Of a stretch of DNA of 30,845 bases, positions 1 to 10,895 are shown piece by piece (the first letter of the stretch is position 1; the number at the start of each line of letters is the position of its first letter). The stretch covers positions 1-30,845 of the forward strand of contig JAMYHX010000504.1 in NCBI GenBank assembly GCA_025529335.1, written 5' to 3'. Below the pieces are notes generated by a model, which was given only the letters and a program-made list of their open reading frames with translations, ran no database searches and was not told the DNA's origin. The DNA is from Rhizopus sp. PT2906 (lineage: Eukaryota > Mucoromycota > Mucoromycetes > Mucorales > Rhizopodaceae). A program made the position numbers and the translations under genes.

Positions 1-315
1 ATGCCGTCACAGCAGCAATCAGAACCTTTAGAAGTCTTTTGGCATCGTTGCTGACCCTTTTTTCTTCTCTTTTAGGTTTTCAATATTTAATAAATAAATA
101 GTTTTTTGAAATGATTTTTACTATTGCCTTTTTTTTTCTAAATCACCTAAGCTATTCTATTGAATATATGAACAGTATCAAAGCCATACCAAGGACAATG
201 GATACAACCATACTCTTATTACGTACCGTTGATCAAATTGACACTGAGAAGCTCACAAGGATCCAAGCTATAGTGTAATTAATGCAAATGGATTTAATGA
301 GTGTAAAACAAAATT
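1..315. other. Left-edge stretch without a convincing gene
   Basis: A short open frame on the plus strand runs from base 1 to a TGA at 52-54 and could be the last codons of a gene that starts outside the window; this cannot be tested here. A second short frame from about 168 to 278 encodes some 36 residues with no recognisable motif. The rest is A+T-rich. I see no RNA gene or clear promoter. Confidence 0.3.
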
Positions 316-561
316 TTGTCAAGAGCTATTCATGGTTTAATTCAGAAACTACGCAGGGCTGCTATACGAGAGGATGTCAACGAAGTCGATCCGTGCATAC
401 GATTCATTAAACCGTTCTTGTTTGGCCTCTTTGACAACCCTGACCATGGGAACTATTTATGTCAGACTACTACTAGGGTTCTTGAAGCTAAGAAAAATAT
501 TATCAATACATCCGTGCAATATCCTGATCTCTGCATAACAAAGTCTCTTGGCCACAAGTAG
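316..561 (+). pseudogene. Relic ORF of a Mucorales-type hypothetical protein family
   Basis: About 80 residues of open frame opening with a TTG codon and lacking an ATG, so it looks like a fragment rather than a whole gene. Its middle carries FIKPFLFGLFDNPDHGNY, which resembles YIHPLIQHLFADNPSHK in the ORF at 19332-19776 of this window: an aromatic residue, I-x-P-[FL], two residues, LF and N/D-P-x-H at matching spacing. I recall this as the central signature of a large family of uncharacterised Mucorales proteins, but could not search. The frame closes at 561 and the expected C-terminal half does not follow in any single frame. Function unknown; the tie to the family is moderate, the status as a relic is inferred. 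Confidence 0.35.
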
Positions 562-935
562 CATCATTTGTCGTATTTCTACGTTTATACAGAAGAAAAT
601 TACACCCTTTGTCACCAAATAAACACTGTATTTCATAAACAAGCCAAAGTCATTTTGAATATTAACATAATATCTCATACTAAGCCCACAACACTGATGC
701 ATTGCATCTATAGTCTATATTAGTTGATGACAAGATGCAATTGGTTGACAACATTTATTCTTGCATATAAAGATCAATTTCCTTTTTGCTATGAATCTCT
801 TTCTTTTCTTTGTTCATAAATGATTACAAAGAGACTCATTCCATCTGTTTGTACATTCTAATTTTTCTAGTTACAAAATATTTATTCATCGACAATATTA
901 CTGCAGCTTTCTTAACAGTAATATCCTGAATATAA
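562..935. other. Non-coding or eroded stretch
   Basis: No convincing reading frame follows the relic ORF. An overlapping minus-strand frame (457-702) has no motif and is taken as chance. The sequence is A+T-rich with several stop codons in every frame. Confidence 0.3.
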
Positions 936-1245
936 TACAGAGAAAAAAAAAGATTATCAATAAACAATGAACTAAGAAAGCTTCAGACAAAGCTGGAAGA
1001 AACAAGTAGTTTACCAAGAGGAATATTATCGAGGGCAGCAGAGTTAGCAGGCCTAGAAAACAATATAATGGCAGATTACATGGAAAGGAATGGAGAAAAA
1101 GAAAATACCAGTTATGGATAAACTTTGTCAAAGAAAACTTTCAAAGTACTACAGAAATTCTAAAAGAAAAGAACCTGGCTTTTCCAGAAGAAGCTACTGC
1201 GACCTCAAAAGAATGCGAGTATAGAACTTGTTCTATATCTTTGAA
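936..1245 (+). pseudogene. Possible two-frame coding relic
   Basis: A frame from 936 to 1121 reads as a Lys/Glu-rich, helix-prone stretch (for example LRKLQTKLEETSSLPRGILS, then RAAELAGLENNIMADYMERN). At about 1115 the protein-like character moves to the next frame (WINFVKENFQSTTEILKEKN), which runs to a poly-A tract near 1245. That switch, without good splice sites, suggests an old coding sequence broken by an indel. I do not recognise the family; a DNA-binding or transposase-like origin is only a guess. It could also be chance in A-rich DNA. Confidence 0.2.
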
Positions 1246-1792
1246 AAAAAAAAAAAAAGACTTGTCTACAAAAATAACAGATGTAGTAGGCAATAAAATG
1301 AAAAGAATCAATGATCAAATTAAGCGACTATCGCTGTAGATTCTTTGCAATTATACAGATGATGGCCATGACAATAAAAAACCATGCCTTTGTTACAAGC
1401 AATGGCCAAGTGGGACTGCAAGAGTTGCCAGGCTATGACATTCGCTAACCACTACCGCCCAAGTTTGTTGAACAGAATCAAATGTCACCAATCCTGTCAG
1501 CCTTGCCTCTGTCATCTCAATACTTACATGGGCTTGTACATTTACGAGTCTTATGGTCATCTTGCAACACACAATTCCAGCAAGTGATTTTCTTTCTTTT
1601 AGATGTGCCTTGATTTACATTACTTCATTGAAAGGTTGGTCTTAATTAGCATTAGACAAAGTAGAAAGTGCGATGAGACTGTATGTATCGTTACTCGGAA
1701 TAAAGTGAGATGATAGCACAATCTATGTTTATTCTATTTCATTTAAAATTCAGTCACAGTACACATAATTCCTACGACTTGCACTTTTTATT
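1246..1792. other. No supportable gene
   Basis: An A-rich run at about 1244-1258 is followed by short frames. The 67-codon plus-strand frame at 1384-1587 is Cys/His-rich but shows no regular zinc-ligand spacing and no family resemblance. Nothing else is seen before the gene starting near 1802. Confidence 0.3.
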
Positions 1793-1801
1793 TTGTATAA
1801 T

Positions 1802-2411
1802 ATGACCGAGAACAGCACTGCAAAGAATCCCGAAAAAAGCAAACTGGCACTTTCAGTAGTACGTCCACTGTCAGTCTTGATTCCCCCTTCTTGGACTTCA
1901 ACAAGCTCATCTGAGTCAGAAACTAATTTCACATTGGATCAGATATCATCCTATGCTAAAAAAATAACTAGTTCCAACTTGTTCAGTGCCTCATCTTCTT
2001 CGTCTACTGCTTCTTCATTCAAGCTGGACCCAAGCGACGAACATAAGCGAAAGATATTGAAAACCAAGTCTCAACAAGGTAAAGCACCATAACTCTTATT
2101 ATTGTTATTAACCCTCCATAGCCCTTAATGAGTTCACATATGCATTTTTGTTATCACTCAATAATAGTTCACTTGGACTTTATACAGTATCAGATCACAT
2201 ATATCGTAAAGTGCCTCGATTAATAGAAATGAAGAAAAAGATACAACAAATAAGCAGCCAAGTAGAAACAGCAGATTTGGACATACAAGACGCTCAAAAG
2301 TCAATTTGCGATATAGAAAGAATTGATTCCTTTGTGAATATGTCAAAGATGATCAAATTGTCACTTGAAATAATTGCCAAGGATCAAAAGTCAGATCCTA
2401 AAACCCTTTAA
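1802..2411 (+). CDS. Unrecognised small Ser-rich, coiled-coil protein
   Basis: Two exons, 1802-2078 and 2188-2411, join at a GTAAAG donor and a TATACAG acceptor in phase to give 166 residues (169 if the in-frame ATG at 1793 is used). The N-terminal half is disordered and rich in Ser, with runs such as STSSSESE and SASSSSSTASS. The C-terminal exon is a continuous amphipathic helix of about 75 residues containing RLIEMKKKIQQISSQVE, consistent with a short coiled coil. The size and plan recall small lysosome-related complex subunits (BLOC-1/BORC type), but no diagnostic motif was found, so no function is assigned. Its stop codon lies 19 bp from the stop of the channel gene on the other strand, so their 3' ends must overlap. 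Confidence 0.6.
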
Positions 2412-2430
2412 TAACCTTTACTGTTTATTT

Positions 2431-4684
2431 TTAAACCGTTCTATTTGTAAATATCTTTACAGATTTCCATTTAAAGAGAACAATGACAAGTTCATACAAT
2501 CCAACCAGTAGAATAATAGGTGAGTAAATGATGTACCAAATGACTTGATGAGCCTTTTCAATCCATGTTACTCGCTGACACCTGAATACATGACGAGCAA
2601 TGAATAGAACGAAACCAAAGAATACATCTACAATAGCACTTGGAATAAGCATACTCAATGTAGGATTGATACCTAAGCATCGCTTTATATTCCATTCACG
2701 CTTTAAATTGTCCATTTGCTTGTTTACATTTAATAAAGTGTTCAAAAAGGATGCAGTCAAAAGTGAACCTAAAAAGATAACCGTGATAAACAAGTACGCG
2801 ATGAACAGAGCACCCGCTGTTGCTGGTTGATAATAAAGAGTATCAGCTATCTCGGGAGCACTAAATTATACATACAAGTTAGTCTTTTGTCAATCGTTCC
2901 TTGTTTTGTTAATTACTGAAGAGCACCCAAGGTTAAGAGACCCAACATGTTCAATGGCTTAATATCATCATACTGTAAGGCTCCAAGAGTAACCCAGAAA
3001 CTAAAGATCACTAATAAAGAGAGAGCAAAGACCCATAAGCTGTTGACGATGCATTGAGTGACAATATGGTTTGTTTTTGCAACATTCCAAGATAATTTAT
3101 CGGCAGACCAAGAGCAAAGAAGTCGGAAGAACATCAATGGCGTAGCAAAGATCAATAAGAAGAAGGATGTTGTTAATAAAGTATGTTGATCAAGGAAATT
3201 GTCATATATAACAAGCGCAACAAAGCGAGTGATGGCAGAAGCTGTCAAGAGGCCGACTGCTGTAAGTGAAAAATAAGATGATGGCTTTTTGAGATATATG
3301 GTGGGATGAGATAGCAAAGCGAATAACTCCAGAAGCAGATCGGATGCTACAAAGACATAATACGCATACTCAAATGCAAAGGGCGTGTCAGAGGTATAAT
3401 CAAGGTTGGTCACAGTTGCAACATGCAAACCGACATAAACAAAGGCAGAGAACAATGCGACAATAGCTTGATATCGTGGACTTGGCCAGCGAGCCAAAAA
3501 GTTCGTGGTCGTGCGTGTGATGACAAACCATGCAAAGCTTTTATGAGCGGCTCCGTCTGACCCAGGCTTCAACCAGATATGACTAGGATGATTCTGATTT
3601 TGACGCCAATCTGGGCCTGATTCCCAAAGTTCCTTTGAATAGAAAAGGTTGTAAGGTTGCTTTCTTTTTGTAGAGAGGAAATATTCCATACCTGAATAAC
3701 AGTCTGAACTCTCTCATCGCTCAGTATTAACTGACAGTTATTCTCAACTGCCCACTCCAAAGCTAAAGACATGAATTAGAAACAAAGTAGTAGCTGTGAT
3801 TACGGTGGTTAGTTACCTGACTTTCCGTTTAGCCATTTAACAGTAAGCATTTCGTGCAAGACAACTTGCTTAGCTGAGGTGCCTTGAGCCTTGATTCCCA
3901 GAGTAAGCGCTGTGAGGGCCAGGGACTGGAAAAAGATGTCTGTTTCAGTAGAATGACCACTGGATTGACGTCGTTCGTGTAACAATGCCAAAATAGCACA
4001 AACTGATGCATTTTTAGCCACATTAAAGATACTTTCAGCAGAAGAAGGGAGTTGGCTATACTCTTGTACCCTGTCATGTTGAATGGTTGCATCATGTCCG
4101 ACAGGCTTTACATTTGTTGAAGTAATCTTGACTTCATTTGCTTCTGATGAAGACTCATGATGACTAGGCGACCAACCATGCATTATTTTCCATTTGTCAG
4201 TTGCGAACCTTAGTGTATCAAAAGCAATGTCCCTTTTCCTAAGACGTTTACCGGTGCCTGGCTTCCGGTCAAGGGACCATTCGCTAAGCTTCTTCTTTAA
4301 CAAGTGATGAGCATCATCATCATCACTGTCACTATCACTATCACTATCACTGTCACTGCTACTATCTTTTTCAGCCTTTCTATTTTTACTGTTTGCAGTT
4401 TGATTCATTGACTGATGTTTCTTGATTTCATTGAAAACAAGAATATCTTGAATTTTTTCTGTCAACTCACCAACAGGAACAGTAGGCTGCCCAGATGAAA
4501 GTGATGCATTATTTGACCCGTTCTCATAAGGTTGTTCTGCCATCGTAATCACCGTTTGGCTGTTTCCAGAATTATAATTTGTGCCTGAACTATCTAAAAG
4601 GCGCGTTTGTTCCGTAGCAGAATTTAAAGTAGTCCTGCTTGGTATAGGAGATGCTTGTTCAGCAGAGGGTTCATCACCAGACAT
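2431..4684 (-). CDS. YVC1-like vacuolar TRP cation channel
   Basis: Four exons (4684-3817, 3762-3692, 3632-2917, 2860-2431; introns 54, 59 and 56 bp) give 694 residues, close to yeast Yvc1 (675). Fungal YVC1/TRPY channels release Ca2+ from the vacuole in response to stretch and cytosolic Ca2+. Residues 1-290 are hydrophilic with a Ser-Asp run at about 108-124; a helical linker precedes hydrophobic segments near 367-385, 403-421, 435-456, 465-485 and 505-530, then a putative pore around LGLLTLGAL and a further segment (LFITVIFLGSLLTASFLNTL). The C-terminal YIIYSPIILLVGLYE matches the YSPFLLL region of Yvc1. I chose the ATG at 4684 (MSGDEPS) over an in-frame upstream ATG at 4759, because the intervening DNA is a pyrimidine-rich, leader-like tract. 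The acidic cluster is N-terminal here, whereas Yvc1 has a C-terminal one. Family call fairly firm; ion selectivity inferred. Confidence 0.8.
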
Positions 4685-5273
4685 GACTTGAAATGGATTA
4701 AGAATGAAGAAAGAAAGAAAGGAAATACGTGCTAGAAAAGTAAGAAAAACGCATTTCACTGCTGTGCAACCATGGATTGGGCGCAGAGTTACACTTTACG
4801 AACTTGCCGGAAGCTTTCCGAGAAAGTTACTGTTTTATTAAGGCGCACTACCAAGCTGACCACAAAACACGTCATGCTCAACTCTCATGTAATAATACTC
4901 TCGCATAAAGACGTATTTGTGTAGTTTTCTTTTGTTGTAACTATATCACAAACGTCTTTGCTTTGAATTTTGATACAAAGCTTATAAGAAGAAAAGGAAT
5001 AGAATTGATAGTAGCTGGTTGTAAGCCTGCTTACAAAAAGAGGAAAGATGCGATTATACCAATCACATCCACATTTTCTGAACACTCCCAATAATAATAA
5101 GAAAGTCCAGTGAATAAAGTCTAAGTTCTTAACAATGTCATATTTTTATTGACAAGTCCAAAAATAAATATATTGTGGCTCATAAAGTACCAAATAACTA
5201 AAAGTCGTCTATGAAAATCAACCCTACTTTGACGGAAATTTTTGATCAAAGGATTTTTGTTGACTGGCTCAGT
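4685..5273. other. Intergenic; upstream region of the channel gene
   Basis: On the minus strand just upstream of the channel start lies a T/C-rich tract (about 4690-4725) typical of a fungal leader. The short minus-strand frame at 4885-5091 has no motif and is rejected. No RNA gene or repeat is seen. Confidence 0.4.
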
Positions 5274-5877
5274 TCATTCCCTACGTGCTTCATTTTCGTG
5301 TTCTATATCTACCAAGTATCTCGTTTTATCTGACAAACCATCGTAAATTTCCAATAGCGCCTTTTTGCCAAACACGTCTACTACACTGCTGTAATGACTT
5401 TGAGGCGACTCAGTATTCAAACGCGCATTGCTAAAGGAATTCAATAGCATATCCACTATAATTTTAACTTCATCCATAGAGGGGGAAACACTGTTTATAG
5501 TTACATGACGAACTGACGGTAAAAGACGTAAATAAGTAGCAAGTGATTCTCTTTCTATTGTAAACACTTTCAATGTAAGAGTTTCTGGTGTCGAATTCAA
5601 AAGGTACATTCGCATCTATTGAAGCTTTTGATGGCGAACGGAAATGGGCACTCGTCAAGTAGCGGACCGTCTTCATTTGCGTACAGGTAATGAAAATGTG
5701 TTCAATCCATGAAGTGCTTTCATTACTTTTAAATTTGAAATTCAAGGTAAAACTTGTGGTATTGTGCGGCTGTCTTTTGAGTATATTTGCGAGTGTCATT
5801 TTAGTCGAACCATATATATATCGAAACCCATTCGTGCCATTTTTGTCTGGTGCAGTACGAGCTGTGGACGCAAACAT
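5274..5877 (-). pseudogene. Broken LRR/F-box-like protein fragment
   Basis: Two overlapping minus-strand frames look like halves of one protein. The upstream frame (from the ATG at 5877) contains TSFTLNFKF and WIEHIFITCTQMKTVRYL; the downstream frame (to the stop at 5274) contains PETLTLKVFTIERESLATYL and LPSVRHVTINS. Both have the alternating hydrophobic spacing of the degenerate leucine-rich repeats found C-terminal to fungal F-boxes. Joining them needs a change of frame near 5610-5640. An AATAG acceptor sits exactly at the downstream ATG (5615), but no good in-phase donor was found. No F-box is visible upstream, although a short open stretch at about 5885-6030 may be more of the gene. Pseudogene, or gene with a missed intron; function not assigned. 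Confidence 0.35.
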
Positions 5878-8576
5878 TACCTAGTTTCAAAATAAATGTG
5901 TATGCTGGATGTGAATTTTAGATATGCTTCAAGGAAGCAAAATGATTCCATTCCATTGATTTCATTTCTTTGCACTAAGCTTAGATATTTCATAAACCTA
6001 TCGTCGATACTAGCGTAATAGTCTTCCCATGTACGTCAAAGACCAAAAGAAGGACAATGACCAAATATAATATTAAATTCTAAACGTTGGGAAACTTGTG
6101 TATGATATATTCAGCAGTAGACATACTACTGTTTTATTAAAAATAGTCTGAAAAAGGAAAGGCGTAAGGTTATTTACATGCGTAAACCAATACAAAGAAA
6201 TAAAGAGCCACAATAACAAGTTTGATTCAAGTAATAAAAAACCCTTTACCTATCTCAATTCTCAAAATTCTTCAATTTTATCAGCATTTTTAGTCAATGA
6301 CTACAGAAGCACAGTTAAGTGAAGGGAAACGCATGTACACAAGGGAAAACTTACTTCTGACAACATACTAAATATTTACAATACTTTACAAGTATCATTA
6401 TTAGATCTGTCTAATTTCACATCAATATAACAATGGATGTCTACTTGGGCCAGTTTCATCATTCTTATTAGTTTGCTGATCATTGTTATTCCCATTGTTT
6501 TTTCATTGTTTATTCATTCAAATAATTCATAAAGAAAATCTAGAGTTTTCATTCACCAAATTCATTCAACGTAGCTTGGATTCATCTCCACAGGACGCAA
6601 ACTAGTTCTCGCATCGTAAAGGAAAAAAGAAAAAGAATAGACTCTTGAGCCCAATAGAGCTTATAGCATCAGGGCCAGCGTAGACTTCATCAATTATAGA
6701 ACACGTTGCCATACTGCCTATGGAAGGGCCATATTCTATGTCTGTTGCGGTTACTGATGGCGTACATCCAGAGTTTACATTGTAAGTCTACCACATAATG
6801 AATAGAATAAGCGCAATTAGGTCTCTTAGAGATACTCTATTCGACGCTGGGAGGTATTGTTCACAAGAAGTCCGATGGAAATACCCCACAAAACACCCCA
6901 CTTTTTGTCCGCGCGATAGTACTTTTAAGTATATCACTCGTTACTAGAAGATTGTTAAGTGAAAAAAAAAAAAAGTACGCCATCCCCGCGAAATTATCGC
7001 GTGGACAGAATATTAGCCATTCAAAATGTGAAAGATGAAAAAACTCTCGTGGCTCACAGATTTTATACCTGCTGGAATTTAAAACGAGTCAGGATGATTG
7101 TATCATGATAACGCCAAGAAGCAGTTCTTGACTATTGTTGTTATAAACGATCTGTATTTGACAATACAGCAGTAATATTAAGAATTATGATATACCAAAG
7201 ATACAATTTGTATTTAACTGATTAAGCAAATAAAGATCAGCTTTATACTATTAACATCGCGCTTGCTGCCTGTTTATATAAAAGAGTCATAGAACAGTAC
7301 AAAGTCTATGAGCTCTACCCGACCTTTTCTCCATTTATTCAATAATAATAATAAAACACGCATACAACGGCATAAACCATAGATATTTTTTGCCGAGAAT
7401 ATACGATCATTTGTTATCGTAATCTTATTCCCGTTTTATATTTTTACAGAATATGGCACTAAAGTAATGAATGCACTATTTCGTACCTGAACGATGAGAT
7501 GAGAACATGTAAAGTAAAAAAAAAAGTACACTCCCAGAAAACGATGCAATGGAAACGGCACGAGAGCAGTTACTGTTTATATGCACATTTCCTGTAGGAT
7601 GTTATCTTTTGCTATTTGATTTAAAGTGCAAAAAAGTGCACACAGGACAAAAGGAGAGAGAGGGGAGGGGAGGATCAGGCACTACTCTAGTTGACGTTTG
7701 GTCATGTTTACAAATACTAATACTAATCAGAATCGATATCACCGTGTATGTGCAGCTTGTACACAAATTCGGATGTTTGCTATCTATGCTGACATGTAAA
7801 ACTATGTCGCTCTTGTTTTATATGTCATCTGTCTTTTTACCTAGTTCAATTGGGCATTTTAAAGGTAATTAGGTTATTAATCAAAAGGGTTCATGTGGAA
7901 TGATCCAAGTTTAAGCCATATAAAAGGAGAATGCGTGAACTAATGCTAATTTTAGAAAACATGCTTGTACACTGTAGGCATTTAAGCAACAGTAGAAGGG
8001 AGAAAAAGGGGGGAAGGGATGCAGGGTAATCCATGTTATGTAAATAATAATAGCGGAGTGGAGCTTTATGATACCATTCAATCTCGGGTAGATTAGCGGA
8101 TGTGTACTATATATCTTTTGGTGCTTAACCCCGTATGTAACCAAGTTCGCTTTCAAAAAGCCTCCTTCTTTTTTTTTTTTTTTTGCCAGTCGGTTTATTA
8201 AGGCCACCAATTTTAGTTTGAGTAACAGAGAAAGACCGGGATTGCATAATTTATCAAGGGCCGTTCAATGCTTGGAACAAACTTGTTGACGCTGTTGTAC
8301 ATATGGGAATGATCCCTGTCTGCCTCAATATACTTGCTTATAAAAGGACTGATAAACCATTTGGTTTCTGTATATTTTCTTTACCCTTTCTTTATATTTA
8401 TTTTTGATTGCGCTCTTGTGCATTAAAAGCCGTTCATATACCGGGTTGACATTCATACAAGCTTCAACTTTTTTTTTTCTTGTCAATCAAATTCAGTTTT
8501 TCACCAACATCGTGTATCTGAAGTAATTTATTCGTTCACTCTTTTTTATCCTTTTCAACTATACATCATCTATTTA
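5878..8576. other. Long gene-poor stretch, likely velvet upstream region
   Basis: About 2.7 kb with no supportable gene. The plus-strand frame at 7549-7872 (107 codons) and the minus-strand frame at 7911-8210 have no motif. Two TATA-like sites with downstream pyrimidine-rich tracts are visible, one near 7275-7284 (TATATAAAAG) and one at 8339-8346. A short start codon-led frame at 6720-6782 ends at a GTAAGT that looks like a donor, but no partner exon was found. The region probably holds promoter, 5' leader or a non-coding transcript; this is inference. Confidence 0.4.
8339..8346 (+). promoter_or_regulatory. TATA box of the velvet gene
   Basis: TATAAAAG lies 231 bp upstream of the velvet start codon and is followed by a T/C-rich tract of about 150 bp resembling a fungal transcription start zone and leader. 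The assignment rests on motif and position only. Confidence 0.4.
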
Positions 8577-10254
8577 ATGTCTAAAGGCATCCTTTCTCAC
8601 AGCTACGATTATATTCCATCTAATTCAGCGTCTATTCAGCAATTTGACTCAAAGTAAAGTATCTATTATACAGAATCAAAATTGATATTTTTGTAATCTA
8701 ATGATGATTTATAGTCAAATAAAGGTTAGAGTACGGCAGCAACCTATACAAGCTCGTTTGAGTACAAACAATGAAAGAGGTATATGCATATTAATAACAA
8801 TAGAGCATGGAATTAAATAAATATAAACAATAGACCGTCATCCTGTAGATCCGCCGCCTATTGTTCAGATCGAGCTAGATAATTGTAATACACAAGAAAC
8901 GCAGTAAGAGAATCATCTATAACACAAAAGAGTTAAGCTACTGACTCCGCATTTCTTAAAAAAAAAAGACGGTTTTTACAAAACCCACATTTGATCATGT
9001 GTGTCACTTTGATTGACCCTGATACATTAGTCGAGATTGCTAATGCAGCACAGAATACACTTTCTGGACAGACATCATCATCCATGTATAAGCTCAAGGA
9101 CATAAACAATCAAGGTACCATTTATATATAACAGCATTTTACATGATTTGATAACGCTTTGTATAAAAAAGATGGTGGATTTTTTATATTTGGAGACTTA
9201 TCTGTCAAAGTAGAGGGTCAATTTCGATTAAAGTTCTCCATGTTCAAAGTAGATGAAATAGGAGCAACCAATCTTAAATCAATTTACTCTGATATATTTC
9301 AAGTTTACCCTTCAAAAAACTTTCCAGGAATGCTCGAACCTACCTTTCTTTCTCGTTCATTCTCAGATCAGGGCGCAAGAATTCGGATCAGAAAGGAACA
9401 CAGAGTGCAAATGTAAAGAAAAAAAAAAGTGTCTCCTTTATGATGTACTAAAGTATTTACTTATTTCGGTTAAAAGGACAAGTACGCGTAAAAGAAAGCT
9501 CTCTTTTGACGAAGAATCAACCGAAGAAAGTGATCATACCAGATGGGTTACCTTGATGAATCAAGCCCGTGGCCAAACCTCTTATTTGCCAAATTCGTCT
9601 TATCCCACACCAGTCTCTCGTATATCTAATCATACATTTACCGTGACGTATAACACTCAATGGCGTACTCGAAAGGATAACAGTGAACATCAAAAGCACG
9701 ACATGAAAGAGACACTATCGACCGGGAGAGAGAATATGGTTAATGCATATCCACCACAATTGGGCCGAAGAACGAGCGTTCCTTTTTCACCTCCTCATCA
9801 ATTTCATGACCCTCATTTATTCAGAACTTTCAATACAAATATAGAATATTGCCACGATCGCAGACCTCCTAAAAATAATCTCATGCCTTCGCCTCCGTTG
9901 CAGACTGTTGTACATCCTAGACATGAACAATACAGACGATCGAGTTATGATGAAAGAAGCATGCCGCTTCGAGAACAAGCAAACGACATGGATCGTTATC
10001 AGCCCTTTTTGCCTAATCACAGACGTATGTCCTTACAGACCTATCCTCACTCTTCCATGACAAGTTCTTTTGGCGGAGGCCCAATTCATTTACCCCCTTT
10101 ACGCTCAGTGGTGCCTATTGTTACTTTTCGTTCACCGTCCTCTATTTTGGAGCAAGATGAAATAGGAGAAGTGGATGCAGCAGTTGCAATGATGCAGCTG
10201 GCTTCATTGAAAAAACAAAAGACAGTAGCAAGTGAAATAACCAGCTTCATTTGA
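8577..10254 (+). CDS. Velvet-domain transcription regulator (VosA/VelB type)
   Basis: Six exons (8577-8653, 8715-8779, 8834-8903, 8969-9114, 9172-9412, 9477-10254) give 458 residues. Velvet proteins are fungal DNA-binding regulators with an NF-kB-like fold that couple development, spore formation and secondary metabolism. The domain spans about residues 28-200: KVRVRQQPIQARLST, the PVDPPPIVQIEL strand, LQNPHLIMCVTLID, YKLKDINNQDGGFFIFGDLS, VEGQFRLKFSMFK and the closing LEPTFLSRSFSDQGARIRIR. A basic TRKRK at 203-207 may be a nuclear signal. The remaining 250 residues are Pro/His/Arg-rich and disordered. Two acceptors are preceded by pure A runs (8959-8967 and 9165-9170) rather than pyrimidines, yet both keep the conserved domain in frame. 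Which subfamily it belongs to cannot be fixed by eye. It may act as a homo- or heterodimer with other velvet proteins. Confidence 0.9.
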
Positions 10255-10895
10255 AAAAATTAAGGGGATATTCTAGGTCTGGCACTCTATAAAAGTCCTA
10301 CATGTTTTTTTTTTCTTTCTTTCTTTCCTGGCATGAATCCATTGAACAGTGGTAATAATATTTATTTGCGCATTTTGTAATGTATATTTCTCTTTTTTTA
10401 ACAATATGTACAGTCTTTTTTTATTTATTTATTTATTTATAAAGTCCTATCCTTCTTACGAGGATATTATCAAAACTGTTTTCAATGCAGGCTTGTCTAT
10501 TTTTAATTCTTCGTTTCAAATACTTCGGTTGAATGCATATGAATAATAACTAGCAATATTTCCAAATGTGTCAATTACTAGTCATCTCTTTTTGCCGTAT
10601 ATTTCTTAATAATAACAATGGTTTCATTTGAAAGCCTTTTCAGTGTCCTAAAATGATGTGTACGGTTGCTTCTATCGTCAATTGGATGTTATTTTTCCTA
10701 AAAATAGACACCTTTTCTTCTTTCTGCGTATTTCACTCTTTAATGCAGATCAATATACCCATATCACCATCATATGCGCACATACACACACGCACATATA
10801 TATATATATATATATATATGCAAACACTATAAAGAGAAAAAAAAAGATATACTGTCTACAGAATAATCTGACATTTCATAAATGTCATTGATTTA
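10255..10895. other. Intergenic between convergent velvet and RPL4 genes
   Basis: A+T-rich 3' flanks of two convergent genes. It holds pyrimidine runs near 10300-10330, a TTTA repeat near 10420-10440 and the AT dinucleotide run listed separately. The ORFs here (10349-10546, 10658-10891) are low-complexity and rejected. Confidence 0.45.
10796..10819. repeat. (AT)12 microsatellite
   Basis: A pure AT dinucleotide run of 24 bp, preceded by an interrupted CA tract (10784-10795). It lies in the 3' flank shared by the velvet and RPL4 genes and should be length-variable between strains. Confidence 0.9.

Noticed and set aside
1384..1587. Cys/His-rich 67-codon ORF, considered as a zinc finger
   Set aside because: Cys and His spacings do not repeat in any known finger pattern.
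4685..4759. Upstream ATG of the channel gene giving a signal-peptide-like N-terminus
   Set aside because: The extra residues come from a T/C-rich leader; MSGDEPS at 4684 is a more typical start and vacuolar TRP channels do not need a signal peptide.
7549..7872. 107-codon plus-strand ORF
   Set aside because: No family features, Gly/Arg run from a purine-rich repeat, no splice or promoter context.
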